This document shows positions 9,765 through 18,620 of a stretch of 64,000 bases of DNA, piece by piece. The notes under the pieces are model-generated. The model was not told the DNA's origin. It did not search any database and worked only from the letters and a program-made list of their open reading frames with translations. This DNA is from FEN-1297 sp963710735 (GTDB taxonomy: Bacteria; Bacteroidota; Ignavibacteria; Ignavibacteriales; Ignavibacteriaceae). Location: contig CAVQBN010000024.1 of NCBI GenBank assembly GCA_963710735.1, forward strand, positions 310,001 to 374,000, in the 5' to 3' direction. Each line of letters opens with the position of its first letter. The first letter of the stretch is position 1. A program made the position numbers and the translations under genes.

Positions 9765-10865
9765 TTATCCCTTATCTTTCACAATATATTCTTGATCATT
9801 GGAAGTATTTCTTACAAGCATCTCTCCAAGTAAACCCACACTAAAAAATTGCACACCAACAATTATCAAAAGCATTCCTAAAAACAACATCGGACGGTTG
9901 CTTAACGGTTTACCATTAATCCAATCGATTGTAAGATAAGCATTAACAATTAATCCTATAAAAAAAGATACGGCACCAAAGAAACCGAAAAAGTGTAATG
10001 GTCGTTTAATATATCTAGTAGAAAACATAACAGTAATTAAATCTATAAATCCTTTAAAAAATCTGGAGATTCCAAATTTTGTTTTACCGTATCTTCTTGG
10101 TTGATGTTTAACAGGTATCTCAGAAATTGAGTAACCTTCCCAATCTGCTAAAACAGGAATATATCGATGCAATTCTCCATAAACTTTTATATGATCAACA
10201 ACGTCACGTTTATACGCTTTGAGCCCGCAATTAAAGTCGTGAATTTTGATACCACTCAATAATCTGGTTATGTAATTAAAAAACTTTGAAGAATATTTTT
10301 TAATAAACGGATCATATCTCTTCTTTTTCCAGCCGGATACTAGGTCGAAACCTTCATCTAATTTTTTTAATAAATTTGAAATCTCATTTGGATCATCTTG
10401 CAGGTCGGCATCCATTGTAATTACAACATCACCGGTTACCTCTTTAAATCCGACCTGAAGAGCAGCAGATTTACCATAATTCTTTCTGAAGCTTATATAT
10501 TTGAATCTTCTATCCTGCTTACAAATATCTTTTAATACCTTCAATGATTTATCCTGGCTGCCGTCATCGACAAAAATCACCTCATAGCTTATTTCTAATT
10601 GTTTTAATGATTTCTTTATTTCATTGGATAATGGTATTAATGACTCTTCTTCGTCATAGAGAGGGATAATAATTGATAATTTTTTAAATGATATTTTTTC
10701 CTGGTTTACTGTGGGCTGATTCTGTCTATAATATTTTCTTCTTCTGTTATAATAATAAGGTTTACGCTGTGAGGCTTTATTATTAAAATTCCGGTCTTTT
10801 TCGCTACCTTGTCCACTTTGTGCACTGCTTGACTGCTCATTTTCCGTTCTATTCTTATCTTCCAA
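9765..10865 (-). CDS. GT2 polyprenyl-phosphate glycosyltransferase with basic disordered N-terminus
   Basis: The 366-residue protein has a GT2 domain starting near residue 62 (LSIIIPLYDEEES), the FVDDGSQD loop at 98-105 and the DXD-type MDADLQDDP at 151-159, followed by two C-terminal membrane segments near 293-313 and 328-352. This is the DPM1/ArnC/GtrB type, which loads a sugar on undecaprenyl phosphate. Residues 1-60 are unusual: Ser/Gln/Asn-rich, then Tyr/Arg-rich. The start must be TTG at 10865, because an ATG 15 bases upstream runs into a stop at once and there is no internal Met before the GT2 domain. It is the first gene of the leftward operon and is divergent from suf. Confidence 0.83.
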   Translation of the reverse strand: MEDKNRTENEQSSSAQSGQGSEKDRNFNNKASQRKPYYYNRRRKYYRQNQPTVNQEKISFKKLSIIIPLYDEEESLIPLSNEIKKSLKQLEISYEVIFVDDGSQDKSLKVLKDICKQDRRFKYISFRKNYGKSAALQVGFKEVTGDVVITMDADLQDDPNEISNLLKKLDEGFDLVSGWKKKRYDPFIKKYSSKFFNYITRLLSGIKIHDFNCGLKAYKRDVVDHIKVYGELHRYIPVLADWEGYSISEIPVKHQPRRYGKTKFGISRFFKGFIDLITVMFSTRYIKRPLHFFGFFGAVSFFIGLIVNAYLTIDWINGKPLSNRPMLFLGMLLIIVGVQFFSVGLLGEMLVRNTSNDQEYIVKDKG

Positions 10866-11150
10866 TTATTTTTCCATTAATATTAATTTATTTTTTAAAA
10901 TTAACTTAATAATTAGTTAAAAACAATTTGGATATCCCTTCATTTTAGTTGATTTTAAGGCATAATCAAAATCATATAATCATGCTTTAAAGCACTAAAT
11001 ACTCTATTTAATTCAATTATGAATACTTTTAGTAAGTCTATACAAGTTTAATCTTGACTATTTTGTACAGATTGTTTAGGTTTGGAGTGCAAATGAAATA
11101 AGAACTAGTATTATCACCATAATGAAAATGAGCATCGGTAAGGAGAAAAA
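10866..11150. promoter_or_regulatory. Divergent intergenic region with suf leader
   Basis: This 285-base AT-rich spacer must hold the promoters for both the leftward polysaccharide operon and the rightward suf operon. A good ribosome binding site AAGGAG at 11140-11145 precedes sufB. TACAA at 11041-11045 and TTGTA at 11063-11067 form a weak dyad around TTGACTATTTTG; this could be a promoter or operator, but I cannot match it to a known consensus. Confidence 0.35.
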
Positions 11151-12599
11151 ATGAGTACTACCGAAGTAAATACAATTGAAGAACTTGCGAGTAAAGAATA
11201 TAAATACGGCTTTGTCAGTAACATAGAGGCAGAAAGTCTTCCCAACGGGCTTAATGAAGATATAATCAAACAATTATCTGCGATCAAAAAAGAACCCGAG
11301 TTTATGCTGGAATGGAGACTAAAAGCTTATAGACATTGGCTTACAATGAATGAACCAAATTGGGCAAATATCCATTATTCAAAAATTGATTATCAGGATA
11401 TTTCATACTATTCAGCACCCAAAAAGAAACCCATGAAAAAAAGTTTGGATGAAGTAGATCCGGAATTGTTGAGAACATATGAAAAACTTGGCATTTCATT
11501 AGAAGAACAAAAAATATTTTCTGGTGTGGCTGTAGATGCTGTTTTTGATAGTGTTTCTGTTGCAACAACATTTAAAGAAAAACTGGGTGAATTAGGAATT
11601 ATTTTTTGTTCGATGTCAGAAGCTATAAAAAATCATCCTAATCTTGTTAAAGAATATTTAGGCAGCGTTGTTCCGCATACAGATAATTTCTTTGCTTCTT
11701 TAAATTCAGCAGTTTTTAGTGATGGATCTTTTGTCTACATACCCAAGGGCGTAAGGTGCCCAATGGAACTTTCAACTTATTTTAGAATTAACGCCGCTAA
11801 TACTGGTCAATTTGAAAGAACTTTAATTATTGCGGATGAAGGCGCTTATGTAAGTTATCTTGAAGGCTGTACTGCACCAATGAGAGATGAAAATCAGCTT
11901 CATGCAGCCGTTGTTGAATTAATTGCATTGGACAATGCAACAATTAAATATTCAACAGTGCAAAACTGGTATCCGGGTGACAAAGATGGAAAAGGCGGAA
12001 TTTATAATTTTGTTACTAAAAGAGGTGCATGCCGGGGTGTAAATTCAAAAATTTCATGGACTCAAGTTGAAACTGGCTCAGCTATTACATGGAAATATCC
12101 AAGCTGCTTATTAATAGGAGATAATTCCACTGGAGAGTTTTATTCGGTGGCTGTAACAAATAATTATCAGCAAGCTGATACCGGTACAAAAATGATTCAT
12201 ATGGGAAAAAATACAAAAAGTACAATCATTTCAAAAGGTATTTCAGCGGGTAAAAGCAATAACAGTTATAGAGGGCAAGTAAAAATTATTAAACGCGCCA
12301 GCAATGCCAGAAATTTTTCTCAGTGCGATTCGCTTTTAATCGGTGATAAATGCGGCGCGCATACGTTCCCCTATTTAGATATCAATAATCCTTCTGCTCA
12401 AATAGAACATGAAGCTACAACATCTAAAATCGGCGAGGATCAAATTTTTTATTTGAATCAAAGAGGAATTTCAACTGAAGATGCAATTGGGTTAATTGTT
12501 AACGGTTATTGTAAAGAAGTATTTAAAGAACTTCCAATGGAATTTGCTGTAGAAGCACAGAAGCTTTTAAGTATTAGTCTTGAAGGAAGTGTGGGTTAA
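11151..12599 (+). CDS. sufB: Fe-S cluster assembly protein SufB
   Basis: 482 residues, the normal length of SufB. It shows the family landmarks FVYIPKGVRCPMELSTYFRI in the middle, the beta-helix core, and a C-terminal block with SQCDSLLIGDKCGAHTFP and EHEATTSKIGEDQIFYL, holding the Cys, His and Glu residues used for nascent cluster handling in the SufBCD scaffold. It heads a plus-strand suf operon with an AAGGAG ribosome binding site 6 bases before the ATG. It is followed by a 126-base spacer that contains a strong hairpin before sufC. Confidence 0.97.
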   Translation: MSTTEVNTIEELASKEYKYGFVSNIEAESLPNGLNEDIIKQLSAIKKEPEFMLEWRLKAYRHWLTMNEPNWANIHYSKIDYQDISYYSAPKKKPMKKSLDEVDPELLRTYEKLGISLEEQKIFSGVAVDAVFDSVSVATTFKEKLGELGIIFCSMSEAIKNHPNLVKEYLGSVVPHTDNFFASLNSAVFSDGSFVYIPKGVRCPMELSTYFRINAANTGQFERTLIIADEGAYVSYLEGCTAPMRDENQLHAAVVELIALDNATIKYSTVQNWYPGDKDGKGGIYNFVTKRGACRGVNSKISWTQVETGSAITWKYPSCLLIGDNSTGEFYSVAVTNNYQQADTGTKMIHMGKNTKSTIISKGISAGKSNNSYRGQVKIIKRASNARNFSQCDSLLIGDKCGAHTFPYLDINNPSAQIEHEATTSKIGEDQIFYLNQRGISTEDAIGLIVNGYCKEVFKELPMEFAVEAQKLLSISLEGSVG

Positions 12600-12612
12600 A
12601 GGCCTATTAAAA

Positions 12613-12653
12613 CCCTTCTGATCGAAATAACAAGGTGGGTTTCGACAGAAGGG
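12613..12653 (+). repeat. Imperfect hairpin between sufB and sufC
   Basis: CCCTTCTG(A)TCGAAA at 12613-12627 can pair with TTTCGACAGAAGGG at 12640-12653; only one bulged A interrupts 14 pairs. The flanks (AGGCCT left, AGGTCT right) could extend the stem slightly. There is no U-tract after it, so it does not look like a simple terminator. It could be an mRNA-processing or stability element that sets sufB and sufC levels, or a small dispersed palindrome. Confidence 0.5.
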
Positions 12654-12725
12654 AGAGGTCTTTATTTATAATCTTAATTTGGAATTTTATAAAAAAAAGT
12701 GATGCAAAATTAAAGAGGCTAATTA

Positions 12726-13487
12726 ATGTTAGAAATCAAAAATCTACATGCAAATATTGAAAGTAAAGAAATATTAAAAGGAATTAATCTAAAAGTTAAA
12801 GCCGGTGAGGTTCATGCTATAATGGGACCAAACGGCGGCGGCAAAAGTACTTTAGCGCAAGTTTTGGCCGGGCGTCAGGAATATGAAGTAACCAAAGGAG
12901 AAGTTTTATTCCAGGGAAAAAACTTACTCTCACTTTCGCCTGAAGACCGTGCACGTGAAGGAATATTCTTAGCATTTCAATATCCGGTTGAGATTCCCGG
13001 CGTCAGCAATACTAATTTATTAAAAACCGCACTTAATGAAATAAGAAAATATCGCGGACAGGAAGAACTTGATGCAATGGAATTTCTTACCCTATTAAAG
13101 AAGAGAATGAAATTAGTAGAAATGGAACAGTCTTTACTTAACCGTTCAGTTAATGAAGGATTTTCAGGCGGGGAAAAGAAAAGGAACGAAATTTTACAAA
13201 TGGCAGTGTTAGAACCAATGTTATCAATTTTAGATGAAACCGATTCAGGCTTAGACATTGATGCTCTTAGAATTGTAGCAAACGGAGTTAATAAATTAAA
13301 ATCAAAAGATAAGGCTACAATCGTTGTTACTCACTACCAAAGACTTTTAAACTATATTGTTCCAGATTTTGTACATGTTCTATATAATGGTAAGATAGTA
13401 AAATCAGGCGGAAAAGAATTAGCATTAGAGTTGGAAGAAAAAGGATACGACTGGTTAAAAGATCAGCCGGAATTGGTTACAAATTAA
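12726..13487 (+). CDS. sufC: Fe-S assembly ATPase SufC
   Basis: A 253-residue ABC-type ATPase. Walker A is GPNGGGKST near residues 35-43, the signature is SGGEKKRNE near 147-155 and Walker B reads LSILDETDSGLD near 168-179; the ETDSGLD form is specific to SufC. It drives conformational change in the SufBCD scaffold in the cytoplasm. Ribosome binding site AAAGAGG lies before the ATG. Length and motifs are complete. Confidence 0.97.
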   Translation: MLEIKNLHANIESKEILKGINLKVKAGEVHAIMGPNGGGKSTLAQVLAGRQEYEVTKGEVLFQGKNLLSLSPEDRAREGIFLAFQYPVEIPGVSNTNLLKTALNEIRKYRGQEELDAMEFLTLLKKRMKLVEMEQSLLNRSVNEGFSGGEKKRNEILQMAVLEPMLSILDETDSGLDIDALRIVANGVNKLKSKDKATIVVTHYQRLLNYIVPDFVHVLYNGKIVKSGGKELALELEEKGYDWLKDQPELVTN

Positions 13488-13564
13488 TTTCTAAATATTT
13501 AGGAATACGAAATTCGATTTTTTTTATGAAAATCGATAAAATCATTGATGGAGAAAATTAGTAG

Positions 13565-14896
13565 ATGAATGACCGAATAGAAATAAAAGACTGGTATTTA
13601 TCCCGGTTCATAGATTTCGAAAATAGCCTTAATGGTGAAAGTGTTAAACCAATTCATAAATTGCGCAAAGAAGCTATTGAAAATTTTTCACAGCTTAACT
13701 TTCCGACTACTCATGATGAGGATTGGAAATACACCAACATTACACCATTGTTAAAGTATAATTTTAAACCTTTTGACGGAGAAATAACTCTTAACGAAGA
13801 TCAAATTAAAAAATTCTTATTTAAAAATATTAGTAAAAATCGTTTGGTCTTTGTTAACGGTCATTTCGTAAAAAGATTATCTAAAACAATAAATTTACCT
13901 AACGGAGTGATTGTAGGGAATATAGCTTCAGAGATTAAAAACGATTCTAATGTTATTGACAAACATTTTAGCAAATATGCAAATTACAAAGATCATATTT
14001 TTACAGCATTGAGTACTGCTTTTACAAGGGATGGCGCATTCATTTTTATCCCGGATGGCAAAATTGTTGATGAACCGATTCATATTCTATTTATAACCGA
14101 TTCGAAAGACGAAAAAATTCTTACACAACCCCGTAATCTTTTTGTTGCCGGAAAAAATTCTCAGGTTTCTATTATTGAACATTATACTTCAATTAACGAC
14201 GATATTTATTTTACAAACGTAGTTTCTGAAATAGTCGCCGGCCAGGATTCGATAATTGATCACGTAAAACTTCAGGAAGAAAGCATAAATTCTTTTCATA
14301 TTTCCCGGGAAGAAATAGACCAGGAACGGGGAAGCAATTTTACATCCCACTCAATTTCCTTCGGTGGCGAAATTGCAAGAAATGATATTCAATCCCGCTT
14401 TAATGATCAAGGAAGTGAATGTACTCTTAACGGGCTCTATTTACTAAAGGGAAAACAATTATATGATTCTCATACAATGATTGACCATGCAAAACCACAC
14501 TGCAACAGCCATGAGCACTACAAGGGAATTCTCGATGATCAATCAAGAGGTGTTTTTAACGGCAAAGTTTTAGTCCGCCCTGATGCTCAAAAGACTAATG
14601 CGTTTCAAGAAAATAATAATATAATTTTATCCGACGATGCTTTAGTTAATACTAAGCCTCAGTTAGAAATTTTTGCGGATGACGTTAAATGCAGCCATGG
14701 TGCAACAGTTGGTCAGCTTGATATGGACTCGTTGTTTTATTTAAAATCCCGAGGCATTGGCGAAGAAAAAGCCCGCACCATTCTTATTCATGCATTTGCC
14801 AGCGATATTGTAAAAACAATTAAAATTGAGTCCGTAAAAAATTACCTAGAAGATATTTTAGAAAATACTTTTAACAAAGAAAGTTCGAGGAATTAA
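13565..14896 (+). CDS. sufD: Fe-S cluster assembly protein SufD
   Basis: The 443-residue protein shares the SufB/SufD beta-helix architecture. Its C-terminal segment PQLEIFADDVKCSHGATVGQ carries the conserved Cys and His of SufD, followed by LFYLKSRGIGEEKAR. The N-terminal DEDWKYTNI motif is also typical of SufD. It partners SufB and SufC in the scaffold. It is followed after 2 bases by sufS, so translation of the two is probably coupled. Confidence 0.96.
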   Translation: MNDRIEIKDWYLSRFIDFENSLNGESVKPIHKLRKEAIENFSQLNFPTTHDEDWKYTNITPLLKYNFKPFDGEITLNEDQIKKFLFKNISKNRLVFVNGHFVKRLSKTINLPNGVIVGNIASEIKNDSNVIDKHFSKYANYKDHIFTALSTAFTRDGAFIFIPDGKIVDEPIHILFITDSKDEKILTQPRNLFVAGKNSQVSIIEHYTSINDDIYFTNVVSEIVAGQDSIIDHVKLQEESINSFHISREEIDQERGSNFTSHSISFGGEIARNDIQSRFNDQGSECTLNGLYLLKGKQLYDSHTMIDHAKPHCNSHEHYKGILDDQSRGVFNGKVLVRPDAQKTNAFQENNNIILSDDALVNTKPQLEIFADDVKCSHGATVGQLDMDSLFYLKSRGIGEEKARTILIHAFASDIVKTIKIESVKNYLEDILENTFNKESSRN

Positions 14897-14898
14897 CC

Positions 14899-16158
14899 GT
14901 GAGCCTAAATGTTGAAACTCAAACCGGTAATGATGTAAAAACTTTTGATATAGAAAAAATCAGAAAGGATTTTCCAATCCTAAAGACTTTGATTCATGGA
15001 AAACCTTTATGTTATTTGGATAATGCCGCAACTACTCAAAAGCCGCAAATAATGATTGATTCGCTCGTAGAATATTATTCTTCGATGAATGCAAATATTC
15101 ACAGAGGAGTTCACCATTTAAGCGAAGTTTCTACAAAGGCATTTGAAGACGCACGGTTAAAAGTGAAGGATTTTATAAATGCTTCAAGCGAAAAAGAAAT
15201 TATTTTTACAAGAGGAACAACCGAATCAATAAATCTTGTTGCTAATTCTTTTGCTAAAAGTCTTTTTCATGATGGAGATGAGGTGATTATTACCGGGATG
15301 GAACATCACTCCAACATAGTGCCGTGGCAGTTAATTGAGCCAATAAAAAAAATAAAGTTGAGAACAATTAAGGTTGATGATAATGGCGAACTCATTTTAG
15401 ATGATTTCGAAGAAATGATAAATGAACGGACAAAGCTTGTTTCAGTAGTTTATGTTTCAAATTCATTAGGTACGATTAACCCGGTTGAGAAAATTATTTC
15501 GATTGCCCACAAACATAATGTACCGGTTCTATTAGATGCCGCACAAGCTATTCAGCATCTTAAAGTTGATGTACAGAAACTTGATTGTGATTTCCTTGCT
15601 TTTTCCGGGCATAAAATTTACGGCCCAACCGGAATTGGTATTCTTTATGGAAAACAAAAGTTTTTGGAAACCATGCCACCGTTTTTAGGCGGCGGAGATA
15701 TGATTTCTAAAGTAACCTTCGAAGGCACAACCTTTAATGAATTGCCTTATAAGTTTGAAGCAGGCACATCAAACATTGCCGATGCAATTAGTTTAGGTGC
15801 TGCACTGGATTATGTTTCCAATATTGGAATTGATGCAATAGCAAAACATGAAAATGAAATTCTGGATTATGCTACTAACAAATTGCTGGAAATTCCCGGA
15901 TTACGAATAATAGGTAATGCAAAAAACAAGAGCAGTGTAATTTCTTTTGTATTTGAAAATATCCACCCGCATGATGTTGGAACATTTTTAGATTTTGAAG
16001 GAATTGCAATAAGGACAGGACATCATTGTACACAACCATTAATGGATCGCTTTTGTGTTCCCGCAACATCAAGAGCTTCTTTTGCATTATATAATACAAA
16101 AGAAGAAGCTGATATTTTAGCTAAATCGTTAAGGAAAATTTTAGAGGTTTTTAATTAA
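14899..16158 (+). CDS. sufS: Cysteine desulfurase SufS
   Basis: A 419-residue PLP-dependent class V aminotransferase-fold enzyme that takes sulfur from cysteine. It has YLDNAATTQKP near residues 38-48, the PLP-Lys segment AFSGHKIYGPTGIG near 234-247 and the catalytic Cys in RTGHHCTQP near 370-378. The start is a GTG at 14899 preceded by GAGGAATTAACC. It passes sulfur to the SufU protein encoded next. All family landmarks are present. Confidence 0.97.
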   Translation: MSLNVETQTGNDVKTFDIEKIRKDFPILKTLIHGKPLCYLDNAATTQKPQIMIDSLVEYYSSMNANIHRGVHHLSEVSTKAFEDARLKVKDFINASSEKEIIFTRGTTESINLVANSFAKSLFHDGDEVIITGMEHHSNIVPWQLIEPIKKIKLRTIKVDDNGELILDDFEEMINERTKLVSVVYVSNSLGTINPVEKIISIAHKHNVPVLLDAAQAIQHLKVDVQKLDCDFLAFSGHKIYGPTGIGILYGKQKFLETMPPFLGGGDMISKVTFEGTTFNELPYKFEAGTSNIADAISLGAALDYVSNIGIDAIAKHENEILDYATNKLLEIPGLRIIGNAKNKSSVISFVFENIHPHDVGTFLDFEGIAIRTGHHCTQPLMDRFCVPATSRASFALYNTKEEADILAKSLRKILEVFN

Positions 16159-16176
16159 GCCGGAGGCTTACAAGTA

Positions 16177-16638
16177 ATGGATGCTGAACTAAGAGAACTA
16201 TATCAGCAGGTGATTTTAGATCATAATAAAAGTCCCAGAAATTTTAAAAAACTGGAGAATGCAAACCATACAGCAGAGGGTTATAACCCGCTTTGCGGTG
16301 ATAAAATTAATATTTACATGGAAGTTGAAAACGGAATTGTAAAGGATCTAAGCTTTTTAGGCTCAGGTTGTGCAATTTCAAAGGCATCAGCATCTTTAAT
16401 GAGTACAATTATAAAAGGGAAAACAAAAGAGGAAGCTGAAAAAATATTTGAGAAATTTCATGATCTTGTTACAGGTAATTTAACTGATGAAGAAGAGATT
16501 GAAGAATTAGGTAAGCTTGCTGTATTTGCCGGAGTAAAAGATTTTCCTGTAAGAGTTAAATGTGCAAGCCTTGCATGGCATACAATGATCTCGGCTTTAA
16601 ATAAAGAAGAAAAAATAGTTTCAACAGAAGAAAAATAG
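16177..16638 (+). CDS. sufU: SufU-type sulfur-transfer/scaffold protein
   Basis: A 153-residue IscU/NifU-like protein. The three ligand cysteines are C40 in NPLCGD, C65 in GSGCAIS and C129 in VKCASLAW, and about 20 residues between the second and third Cys distinguish SufU from IscU. In Gram-positive SUF systems SufU is a zinc-dependent sulfur acceptor for SufS; its place directly after sufS here supports the same role. Confidence 0.93.
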   Translation: MDAELRELYQQVILDHNKSPRNFKKLENANHTAEGYNPLCGDKINIYMEVENGIVKDLSFLGSGCAISKASASLMSTIIKGKTKEEAEKIFEKFHDLVTGNLTDEEEIEELGKLAVFAGVKDFPVRVKCASLAWHTMISALNKEEKIVSTEEK

Positions 16639-16641
16639 AGT

Positions 16642-16980
16642 ATGGAAAGTATGATCTCTATGGAAACAATAAATAAACAAGAATTAGAAGAAAAAATAAT
16701 TCATGCATTAAAAACTTGTTACGACCCAGAAATCCCGGTAGATATTTTTGAACTTGGATTGATTTATGAAATTAGAATTGATAATGAAGCAAACGTAAAT
16801 ATAAAAATGACTTTGACATCCCCAGCTTGTCCGGTTGCAGGTTCATTGCCTTCAGAGGTTAATGCTAAAACCGCTGGAGTTCAAGGAGTTAAAAACGTAA
16901 ACATTGAGCTGGTTTGGAATCCTCCTTGGGATAGAGATATGATGTCTGAAGTTGCAAAACTAGAATTAGGAATGTTATAG
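16642..16980 (+). CDS. sufT: SufT / MIP18-family (DUF59) Fe-S maturation protein
   Basis: A 112-residue protein with the DUF59 motif CYDPEIPVDIFELGLIYEI near residues 26-44 and a conserved Cys in TSPACPVAG near 59-67. SufT proteins help load Fe-S clusters into apoproteins. Three Met codons lie within the first seven codons; the second (16651) has the better GGAAAG in front, so the true N-terminus may be three residues shorter. Four bases separate it from sufU. Confidence 0.9.
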   Translation: MESMISMETINKQELEEKIIHALKTCYDPEIPVDIFELGLIYEIRIDNEANVNIKMTLTSPACPVAGSLPSEVNAKTAGVQGVKNVNIELVWNPPWDRDMMSEVAKLELGML

Positions 16981-17018
16981 GGATAAAATAATATCTAATT
17001 AAATATAGGAGAATAAAT

Positions 17019-17552
17019 ATGTTCAATATAATTTCGCGTCCGCCAATATATGATCAGGACGCAGTTCAGCCAATGCGCGATGAATTAGTAGCCGTAGGAT
17101 TTAATGAATTAAAAACGCCTGAAGAAGTTGACAAAGCAATCAATGTAAATGATGATAAAACAGTATTAGTGATGATTAATTCAGTATGCGGTTGTGCTGC
17201 AGGCAGTGCGAGGCCGGGAGTTTCCCTTGCATTGCAACATTCGGTAATTCCAGATAAACTATACACAGGGTTTGCGGGACAGGAACGAGATGCTGTTGAA
17301 AAAATAAGGCAGTATATTGGAAACTTTCCTCCTTCTTCTCCAAGCATTGCTTTATTTAAGAATGGGAAACTTCTTTATTTTATGCAGCGATATGAAATTG
17401 AAGGACAGAGTGCAGAATATATTGCTGAAGAGTTGAAATCAGTATTTGATGAAATATGTTCAGCGAAAGGCCCATCGATCAGTCCGGAACAATTTGCACA
17501 AGTATTATATGCAAAATCTTGCGGTTCAAAAATTCCGTTATTTAAAGGATAA
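17019..17552 (+). CDS. BrxA/BrxB-family bacilliredoxin
   Basis: The 177-residue protein has a CGC motif (C57-G58-C59 in NSVCGCAAGSARPG), diagnostic of the bacilliredoxin/YphP (DUF1094) family. In Firmicutes these enzymes remove bacillithiol from protein thiols. It is longer than the ~145-residue Bacillus proteins, with a C-terminal tail that includes another Cys (YAKSCGSKIP). Being in the suf operon suggests a role in protecting or repairing thiols during Fe-S assembly. An AGGAG site precedes the ATG. Confidence 0.88.
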   Translation: MFNIISRPPIYDQDAVQPMRDELVAVGFNELKTPEEVDKAINVNDDKTVLVMINSVCGCAAGSARPGVSLALQHSVIPDKLYTGFAGQERDAVEKIRQYIGNFPPSSPSIALFKNGKLLYFMQRYEIEGQSAEYIAEELKSVFDEICSAKGPSISPEQFAQVLYAKSCGSKIPLFKG

Positions 17553-17616
17553 TTAATTATGCCGGCAATTGCTAATACGGTTGCCGGCTCAGCAAAAAAA
17601 TAATAGGTAAGTTAAG

Positions 17617-18096
17617 ATGAAATTTAGTACACAAGAAGAATATGGATTAAGATGTTTACTCCGGATAGGGATGTCAAAATCGCAAAATGGATTAACAATC
17701 CCGGAAATCAGTCAGATGGAGGGACTTTCCACCGCTAATGTCGGGAAGATTCTTCGCGCTCTGCGGTTAGGCGGTTTTATTGAAAGCACCCGCGGACAAA
17801 CAGGCGGCTATAAATTAGCCCGGCCAACAAATAAAATTAATATAAGTGATGTACTCTCTGTTTTGGGCGGACGATTATTTGAAGCAAGTTTCTGCGATAT
17901 TCATTCCGGTACTGAAATAATTTGCACTCATTCAATAGACTGCTCTATCAGATCACTTTGGAGGACTATTCAAACATTACTTGATAATGTTTTAGAAAAA
18001 ATAACACTTAAAGATCTTATCGGAACTGAAGAACAAGTAATCAATCTTGTAACTAATTTTGCAGATGCAGCAGAAAAGCCATTTACAAATAATTAA
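17617..18096 (+). CDS. Rrf2-family regulator, probable Fe-S sensor of the suf operon
   Basis: 159 residues with an N-terminal winged helix (TIPEISQMEGLSTANVGKIL, then RGQTGGYKLARP) and three cysteines, C93, C103 and C109, in the position where IscR-type regulators bind a [2Fe-2S] cluster. The first spacing is longer than in IscR (C-X9-C-X5-C rather than C-X5-C-X5-C). Its location at the end of the suf operon suggests autoregulation of Fe-S assembly. The DNA target is not identified. Confidence 0.88.
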   Translation: MKFSTQEEYGLRCLLRIGMSKSQNGLTIPEISQMEGLSTANVGKILRALRLGGFIESTRGQTGGYKLARPTNKINISDVLSVLGGRLFEASFCDIHSGTEIICTHSIDCSIRSLWRTIQTLLDNVLEKITLKDLIGTEEQVINLVTNFADAAEKPFTNN

Positions 18097-18100
18097 TTTC

Positions 18101-18122
18101 AATTTCGCTTTTACTCGAAATT
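18101..18122 (+). terminator. Probable terminator of the suf operon
   Basis: AATTTCG at 18101-18107 pairs with CGAAATT at 18116-18122 around an 8-base loop, followed by a T-rich run. It lies directly after the Rrf2 stop codon and between convergent genes. The stem is AT-rich and only 7 pairs, so confidence is moderate. Confidence 0.5.
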
Positions 18123-18127
18123 CAATT

Positions 18128-18523
18128 TTAACTTTTCTTCCTTGATTTCTTTTTTACCTGCTTAGTTGTATCCGGTTGATCGTTTTCTTTCTTCGTCTCT
18201 ATATAGCCTTCCTTAATTAAGCTCTTAAATGATCTATACATTTTTATTCTTACTTCGGTTGAATTATTATATCCTGTCGATACGATTTTTACTCCGTCTA
18301 TTTCCTTAACGATTTGGACAGTTGAATATAATTTATCTTTATCGATCAAATCGTGTTTTAATCTTAATTTATTTCCCGGGACATTACTTAAAGACCAATA
18401 TATTCCCTTTTTTGCATTTTGATAGGCTATATTAATATCACCTTCAATTTGAGTTTGAGAAAAAGTTTGGAAAGAGATTATAAGAAAAAATGATAATAAC
18501 AAGGTTTTCATAAGCATCCCCAT
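18128..18523 (-). CDS. Small secreted protein of unknown function
   Basis: Up to 131 residues. The third Met (18511) is the likely start: it gives a classic signal peptide MKTLLLSFFLIISFQTFSQ with cleavage after the Ala/Ser-like SQ junction, and GGGGAT lies upstream. The mature part is about 105 residues with no family I recognise; the C-terminus is strongly Lys-rich (KQVKKKSRKKS). It stands alone between the suf operon and the SMP-30 gene. Function unknown. Confidence 0.65.
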   Translation of the reverse strand: MGMLMKTLLLSFFLIISFQTFSQTQIEGDINIAYQNAKKGIYWSLSNVPGNKLRLKHDLIDKDKLYSTVQIVKEIDGVKIVSTGYNNSTEVRIKMYRSFKSLIKEGYIETKKENDQPDTTKQVKKKSRKKS

Positions 18524-18620
18524 CTTTTTATAATTATTTAAAATAAATATAAAAATTTTTAGAACAAGTTTTGCTGTTAAGCCAAATGCTATTTATTTTA
18601 GAAACAACATTATAAAAGTT

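Noticed and set aside
11041..11067. Dyad TACAA...TTGTA upstream of sufB as an Rrf2 operator
   Set aside because: Only five pairs and no agreement with the IscR/Rrf2 consensus I know; kept only as a note on the leader.
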